Shown: one piece after another, positions 37,901-46,900 of the stretch | Layout of the letters: each line of letters opens with the position of its first letter | Position numbering within the stretch: the stretch's first letter is position 1 | Assembly (NCBI GenBank): GCA_951640165.1 | Contig: OX621244.1 | Location: 19,238,001 to 19,302,000 of the forward strand | Origin: Pseudoips prasinana | Taxonomy: Eukaryota > Arthropoda > Insecta > Lepidoptera > Nolidae | Length of the DNA: 64,000 bases | Direction of reading: 5' to 3' | Translations under genes and position numbers: made by a program | The notes under the pieces: model-generated | Databases searched by the model: none | What the model saw: the letters and a program-made list of their open reading frames with translations, nothing else | What the model was told of the DNA's origin: nothing

Positions 37901-40900
37901 TCGCGTCGCACCAGTTAAGCGTCCTTTAAATACGTCTTTAATAATTCCAGCCCACACATTTACACTGATATAAATAAGTAGACTATTTAGGTGACCGTTT
38001 TATTTAATAATAACTACTCCACATTTGTATATTCCGCATTCATTTTCACAAATCAAACTGCGAAACGTGCCTGTGACGTTGACATCTCATACAAAACTGA
38101 CGAGACGATGCGTGAGCGCGTTTCCGCGTTTTGACCAAAACACAATGGGCGGAGCCTATAGTCAGTGAAATGGCATTTAATTGATGGATGATCATTATTT
38201 GCGTTTCGGCGTGCATTGGCTACGTGAGGATGTAAGCATTTAGTCCACGTGGAATGCTAGGTACTGAGATAAAGTTCGGACGCGTATTATAAATATTTTT
38301 TAATGCCTATTTTTTTAATTATGATTAGACAATGCCCGCACTAGGGAATCTAATCCCTGTGTCGCGGGGTACTTTACAAACATATAATAAACGGACACAA
38401 ATTACATCCAGACTCAAAACAACTATTTATAGGATTCAATATAAATATAAAGTAACTAACTGTACTCAAATAACTCGTCAGTTAGCTTTAATGCTAATAC
38501 TAAATACTAAAGTTTTAGTGAACCCACCAATCCGACCCACCGGTCTTTTTGCACTGTCCTAAGGTTCACGGACGGACTTCATAGGCGGACTTAATGCCAA
38601 AGGCGTAGGTAACGCCTATGGCATAAGTCCGCCTATTTACAATATTTTTTGTGCTAAAGCTTTTAAATAATGAATTCAATAGAATGAGTCATTAATTGTC
38701 CCAGGTCTATTTTAAATTCAATCTCTCATTATTTACGAATACGTTTAACTCCTTATTTTGGTGGAATAAAACGGAGTCATACCATAGGCCGTAATATGTT
38801 CTGAATAAGCTTGTTGATTTCGTAAATACCATCTGTCTGTTAAGTTTTGTAATTTGTTTGTTGTTGACACTGAGGGCTCTCTATCTTAAGATCGTATAGT
38901 CACAAATGAGTATCAACACATTAAGATTCTGTTTCAAATGAATACAAAGGATCGTTTCAACCATCTGGTAAAATGATATGTAACTATTTACTCCATGGTA
39001 TAGCATAATTAAACAAGCAGAATATGTTATATTGTTGAACATGTTTCTCATATATTGGTTAGCTACAAATCCTTGGAAAAAACTTGGCAAAAAATCGTAT
39101 AGTTTATATATACAATTCGCTACAACTGGTTTCTCTAGATTTTTAAATTGAAGCAACCATATCAAACCATCCCTCCGTACCAAAAATTATCGACCAAATA
39201 GATATCTCTTATCATTTTGGCGGGCTGCTTGCTCATTCTGCAGGGCGTGCAACTGCTTCTCCTGACGTCGCGTTTGCTCTTCCTGAAACAAACAAGAAAA
39301 CAAGTGTTTGCAAACGGAGCCTTTATTGACCTCAAAAAAGATGACGACAGTTAGTGCTACTAAGATGATGGAACGCACTTAGAGTCCCGGCGATAAGCAC
39401 TGAGTGAGGATTCTACGTGGCACACTTGCTGAGTCCCCGCGACAATACTGTGCGAGTGGGGTGACGTACACAGTACACCTCTCACTTGTACTCAATACTT
39501 GGCACTGATCACTGTTTCATTTTCACTTTTAATTCTCTTGATCCGCCTTCGATTTCGCTTGAATTAACTCTTATCGATATATTGCTTACAATAACCACAA
39601 TTTACCTAAATTTTAAAAATGTCTCCAGTATCCCAAGGACAGAACTTTTTTAAATAAAAAAGTTCTTTCCCTCTCATCACCTATCTCTATCCGGAAATGC
39701 GCCACATCATTTTCATCTAATTCTAGTCTTATGTCACGTTTGCGTTAAGAAATTTGTATGTTTGGTAACAGCAGCTATCCTTTTTTTGTTTTTATATTAA
39801 CTAGAACATTTGCGAAATGTTACAAAAGCCACTGAAAACCCTCACTGGTGTGACCAACCAAATTGGCTCGTCACTTTGAGATTATTCGACTTTACATCGT
39901 CCAGCTAACCGTATCATAATTGAACTGGCGCGTTGCATTATTTTTTTTTTATATAATAGAAAAGATGTAACAACTGATTTCTATTACTTTGATTCGAATT
40001 ATGCTTGATAATCAAATGTAAACAAATCGATACAATACTTCAATTCATTCAAAAGTAATAATTTTCACTTAAGAATATCACTAGCTATTATGTAGTTCCT
40101 TGTCTATTCTTCGAATCGACCAATTGCAGCATGGTTTTAAACAGTTGCAGAATTACCGGGAAATATGAATGTTTTACAAAACAGATAATTATTTTCCGAT
40201 TTCGATTTATAGTTTTAAGATTTTCTGATGGTCAATGCTTTCATATCAAAACATTACTTCTAAAGTACATAATAAGTAACATAATTACTCAATCTTCATA
40301 AGTGAGTTCAGATGTTACTTTACAATTATTGTTGAAGTTCAAGAATTAGTTGATCTTTGACAGGCATGTGAAGTTCCATGAGCAGATGAGTCAAATAGTA
40401 ATAATACAATATTGAAGTACTATTATAGTTTGACTTTGTTATTAGTCAGGCCAGTGGTTACAATTAAAACTATTTTTATTTAAACTTGCTCATAATGTAA
40501 GCTAATTAACTAGCTTTAGATATTTTAGTTTTGGAGAATTCCAGAAGTTACTTATTAAATATTAAGGCATATGTCAATGTTTCCCTTGATATAATATAAA
40601 TGTATTATGCATTACTCATATATTTTTGAAATAAAAATAGAATAGGTTAGCGTAGTCAAAAGATTAAGCCCCCTTATGACTCTTGCGTTTTCAAAGGACA
40701 TTGACTATGTATTGTAATAAAAATAAGTAACCCTTTTACGGACATTTGCCATCCAGCGGTGCAAGCCCTGACCAATTGGAGACGGGAGCTACAGTATCTC
40801 ACGGGGCTGCTTTGGTAGGTGGTAATAACATAACATAATATTTTATGTTAATACTACTTATTCGCAGTTATATGAGGTTCTTGTGACATGTAACACTAAG

Positions 40901-43900
40901 CGTGTAGCTTCTCCAACTCAGAGTCAAGACGTTAGACGGGGCATAAAGAGACACTTATGTCTTGTTATGTGTCAATGTTCAATGTCGTTTCAATCTCAAA
41001 TATTCTACTACAAATAAGGTGACGCTCTCACTAAGAAGAAAATTTGAATTTATTAACTCTTCGAATAATTTTCGGTAAGTAATATTTTGAAAGCTTCAAA
41101 ATTATATTGTAAACGTTTTGATCCTTCTATCTGGTCCAACCCTCATTTATTGCGGTACTTATACTTCAGTAAATTATTAATGTAATTTTGAACGTATAAA
41201 GATATTGCTAACAAAACATTACATTTTTTGTTTACTACTCTACTTTCATTATATTATTATTATCACACAGCTGCTCCATCTAGGACAATCTAATTAAAGC
41301 TTAAACTAAGAATACTAGCCAATGGATAGAAACACCTATCTACTTATTAACAATTTGTTAGCAAATATATGCATAAAATACACAGAAAATATCCAAACCA
41401 ACACAAATGTATTCATGAATACAAATACTTCTTTGTTAGAAGTTTGAATCTGCAACCTTTGGATCAGAAGGCAGGTACACTCTTTTAATCATTTAAACTT
41501 ATAAGGACTAAGACATTTTCTTTTTAGGTTTTCTTCGGTTTATTATAAGAACAATTTGTTCAGTTTTAGGTGTGTTCACACTCTAATCTTTCTAATCTGT
41601 GACCATATCAAATACAATAAAAAAGTTTAAATATTAATTGGTCTACGTTTTGTCAATAGCTAAATAATGTTAAAGTATACATTACTAATTTGCAAAATCA
41701 ACAAATATCCAAATTCAACAACATTATTAATATAATATCATTTAGGTAAATATTAATTTTAACATTACTATTGTGGAGTTTTTGTATGATTTGATGCTAA
41801 TTAAACAGAAAACGTAATACGATGAATTCGTATTATATTTGGGGTTTTTCGGTTACTATTGTCCATTATATAAGTTATAACTAGATTAATATTTTACCAT
41901 CAATGTATGCTCAGTGGTTTTTAGAAAATCTATGAAATTGTTTTTCTTCTCATACAACATCCATACCGATCAGCTGAGGCTTTAAATTTGGAAGCTCTTT
42001 CTAAATATTATTAAACATTGATTGGCCTTCGCAGCAAACTGGTGTTTTGCACATTCTGCAGCATCCTAGGGCTAATTATTTTTGACACATATTACATAAA
42101 AACATTAAGGCAACGGTTACTACCTTTTATCGTTGTTGCAGTCCAAAGCTATTTTTAACTATTGAAAAAAAAAACAGGATTTTAATCATCTATTGCGATG
42201 ATTCTTGAAAACATATCTAATGAATATTTTTTTAATGAATTATGTAGTATATTACCAGAACCTTTAGCTACGTGTTATGAGCACCACAATCCAGCAGGCG
42301 TGCGAATATAGCCTTTCAACCTATAATGGGCTTTATCAAAACTGATCTTCCATCCCACAAATCGGCCTCAACAGCTGCTCAGCAACGGGAGGAGCAGTTA
42401 GACGGTCCTCCCATTTACAGCGCAAGCATTCAGGTGGTATCTATTCTCTTTACTTTACTTTAAAACTATCGGGACTGATGCTTTAACACAGAACATGAAC
42501 TATACATCAGTTTGCATAATGAAAGCTATATTCTGTCATTTTATAGATCCATACCTACGTATTATATGTACTTACGCTTTATGGATTAACAGATTAAAAC
42601 TGACCTACATGTGTAGGAACTCGATATTTCTGGTTAATTATAAACTGTTGATTTACAAAATTCTTGATAACTCCATGATACAATATTATTTACATTGTGC
42701 AGGTGGTGGGGGTGCACAGCTGGGTGAGTTGGAGACCTGCGACGCTGGCGAGCTTCAAGTTTGCGTCAAATTAATTCCGCGCACACCCGTTGGACTACCG
42801 AGAAATAAACATGAACTGGATGCTCATTGTCAGTTAGTATTAGTTTTGTACTGGTACTGGTTTAGTATTCTCAAAATAAGGTATATTACTAAGGTATTCC
42901 ATAAAATCAAAATCACTATTCATTAACCAGGGTATTGCATAAATTTATCTGAAATATGTGATTTAACATTATTGCCTGTGACCGTGCAGTAGATATTTAA
43001 TGAGCTAATTGTAGGTATTATCATCAAATACCTTGCTTTTACTTGCTTTCATATTAGGCTCAGACCCCAATATAATCTGATGAAGCAAGCTACCAGGTAG
43101 GACATTTTTGTACTATTAAAGTAGTAAAATTTTTTTTCAAGAGTGCATAATTAGTGGAAAGCGATACAGATTCTTCTTTTAAATCTTTTTCTTCGGTTTG
43201 ATTTAAGGTTTAAAAAAGTGGGGTTATATGCGGGGTTTAAGGCTGAGCCTAATTTTTATGCGAAAAACTGACAAAGAGCACGAACGGGCCCCAGGTGATC
43301 CCCGCACATTTGATTAAAAATTAAAATAATATCGTTCCCTTTATACCTATCTGAAATAATAATAGCTGACAGTATCATTTACTTTTGGCAAACATCATTA
43401 AGAAACAATATACTTTAAGGACATAATGAAGAGTTGACATGTAAATACTCCATCCCACAGTGCGAATTCAGCACATTACCTATATCGATACTTACTGAGT
43501 ACCACAAAATATTTTTTTATCATTTTTTTTAAAAGCACGCCCATAGTAGGGAATAAAATCCCTGCGTCGAGGGGTACTTAACAAACATATAATAGACGGA
43601 CACAAATTACATCCAGACTCAGAACAATTTATGTGTCACACAAATAGTTATCCGGCGCGGGACTCGAACCTGCGACACGAAGTGGCGAGGCGACAGTCTT
43701 TGCCGCTGCGCCACACGTACAGTAACATTTACTTTATATCGTCAGTAAATAAAAATATCGTCATTATATAAAGAATGTTGTCTACAGGGCTTACCAGACG
43801 GGTATGATGTGTATGGATGCGTGGATCAAGCGGTGCTTGCCCACAGACGGGCAGAAGTTATTGCAGCAGCAGATAGGCGGCGCACGCGCACTTATGCGGT

Positions 43901-46900
43901 TCCTGTGCTCAAATGATACTGCACTACGAAGAGGTACGGGATTTTTACGGTCAAAATCAAATTCGAAGTCCATTGTAGAATATTTGTTATCAATCCGTTA
44001 TTCTAGGTGTAAAAACAATGTATAGCCTATCATTATCAAAATGTATAGCCACGTAGAACAAATATAAAATCGCAAACTTACTAATCAAAACCTATAGGGC
44101 TCCCCCGTTGGCCTACAATCATGCGATGTGGTACAAGTTCTATTACTTAATAAATAAAAAAACTCAAAAATCAGTGCTCTTCGTTTTTATCCAACATGTT
44201 TAGAAAAGAAGGCAAGAAATAACAGTTTATTGGGTTCCTGAAAAATGTGAATTTTTGAATTGTCTATTTTTCCAATAACGACAATAAGATGAAACGATGA
44301 TTTGTTTTGGGGTTTGGTTGCTTTGTTGAAACAAATGATTTGTTTAGGTGTTAGGTTGGATAAGAGCTCTTTATTGATACATAGATTTGTTTGGGGTATG
44401 GTTATTCAGGAGCATTTTGTTTATTTCGGAGTTTGGTTAGTACTTAACTAGCATGTAGCATTAGTACGTCTATTTGACAAAATTGTCTGGTGAAGCAGTG
44501 AAAGCCTCATGGTCTAGCAACTGGAAACGCCAAGTCATAAAAATATAATCTAACAATATCCATATCTGATACTGATAACAGCAGGTTAGGTAACTGGATT
44601 CAGGTAAGACCGCTAGCTTATCCTAAGCAAAATGGTATTCAGGTAAGGAATATGAGTAATGCTTAGAATTCCTGGGATTTTCTTACGTGAATAAATCATA
44701 TAGTGTTTGCTTAGTTGTGTGAAAACCTCAACCAATGTTATCTCCTAATACATAATGTGCTAATATAGAATGGCTGGAACAGAAATCTATACTGATATTA
44801 TTATAATGAATGTGTATTTGTGGATTGGTATTTTGATTGTGATAACCGAAATAGGTATTCATATTACTTGCCTGAACAGCAAGTTGCTTAGGATAAGCAA
44901 CTTGCTGTTCAGGCAAGTAATACGCCACAGCTACGGAGCCGATTTGCCTTTGGAACTAAATTAGATATTAGTGCAGAATAACGTATGTGATCACAATAAT
45001 AAATAAATTCCCAGCGTATCAAAGTTGCAAGCGGACACTACTTACGTAGTCACCTGACCTGGCAAACCTTCGTGGCTTGTCAACCAAATGGCGGATCGTT
45101 ACTTATACCCATTCAATAAAATTGGTGTCTTACCAACAATCATATAAAAAGGGTGTCATAATTGAGGCCTTTGTCAAACTATTTTACAAGAAAGACTCAA
45201 GAAGGCTCTTAAATAACTGGACCCATTTTGAGATGGTTATTATCGAAGTTATACTTCTTTTGGCGCGATGGAGAAAAATGATGAGAGTGAATTTTTACGA
45301 TGCGCGCGCACACCGACACCTAAATTTAACAGCATGAAGTTAGTTCTAGATGAGAGTGAATTTTTACGATGCGCGCGCACACTGACACCTAAATTTAACA
45401 GCATGAAGTTAATTCTAGGTGGTATGAAAATTGATAACTATGTTCAAGTTGTATATTCTAGTATTTTTATTTCAATAAAATCTTTTTGATTAATTTTAAT
45501 ATTTATCGTTAATCACTACTGCATTTTAGTTATTTTTTTTCCATACGCCAAAGAAGTATAACTTCTAACGCGTGTACATAAGTACACACATTTTCATTTT
45601 TTTTTTAAACTGTCCTATATCATATATATTGTTCTTCTCTTGCCTGATCTTAGTCTTGGTCTCGCCTGGCATGGCAAGCTCATGTAATGATTAAGTTGTT
45701 TTTTGCAACATAAGTCTTTTCATGGCATGCGATAAGGCAGTTTTATGTTACTGTTTGTTATGGCACAGGGAAAATGTCAATACCTATGTACTTCTAGTGT
45801 TTCTAACATAGGTAATTTTACAGATTTCCTAAGAGAGCCTACTTGCTGGGGTCGCGTGTCTTCAGAGTGGACTCGCTGTGTAGATGAGCTACAGTTCGCC
45901 GTGAGAGAGAGTACGGAGCGCGCTCAGCAGCAACTTGCATATTTCAATAGGAATGCCGAATTATGCTGGTAACTGTGTAATAGAGTTCGAGAATGAGGGA
46001 CCTCGTTGGTCTAGCGGTAACGTGTTCAACCGCAGATAATGAGGTCCTGGGTTCAAATCCCGAGTCTGGCCAAAAAGTGATTTTTCGCTAAATGAAATTT
46101 CTCAGTACTATCCCAATGTCTGGGAGTTGGCGGTATTACACCCCCGTGCCTCGGAGAGCACGTAAAGCCGTCGGTCCTGTGCCTGACCTCTTTCCGGTCG
46201 TGTCGCTAGTCGTCCCATCCGATCACGAGAGTGATGGAATAGAAAGTGCTCGTGTGTTTGCGCACACACTTGAGCACTTTAATATGTCCCGCACAGATGG
46301 CTAGTCTCCATTGAGATTGGCCGCTGTGGTCGTAATTCGGCTAGGAGGACATAATTAATAGAGTTTCAATTTAACAAGAGATATGTCTTTAACTAGAAAG
46401 TGCCAGTACAGCTGCGCCTATTTTTAACAGAGACAACTATGCCGGAAATATTTTAGTGCTCAAGTATGCGGATATTCACTGATGCACATGCCCTCTTCAC
46501 GATCCTTGGTTGTGTACACCACCGCATTGGTTTAGAAGAGTAAGTAATAGAGGTATCGCCACCACATCAGTCTTATAATAATAATAATAATAATAAACAT
46601 TTATTTAAACTGATGTGGTGGCGATACGACACTGCCAAGGAAGGGTTAGGCACGTAACTATTTAACTACTTTACGAGCTCTCCGAAGCGCATAGGGTGTA
46701 ACTCCGCCAATTTCCAGACAATGTGCAGAATATTTCGGGAATTTCCTTAAACTCATTATTCCACGCGGAACACAATATCGCTAGACCAACTAGGTATTTA
46801 AGTTAAAGCGTGACCGTCGTTATTAACACAAGGTCCACCTTAATAATAATACCTTAATATAGATAGAAACATTCAGACAATCTATACATATAATAAAATC

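Noticed and set aside
39283..39378. Signal-peptide-like extension upstream of the - strand exon
   Set aside because: Its first codon is GTG, directly preceded by an in-frame stop. The only donor would leave a 48-base intron, too short to trust.
40763..40815. Possible small internal exon of the + strand gene (CATCCAG| ... TTTG|GTAGGT)
   Set aside because: Exon 1 and exon 2 already join in phase without it. Reading frames through it are ambiguous and the block carries no cysteine.
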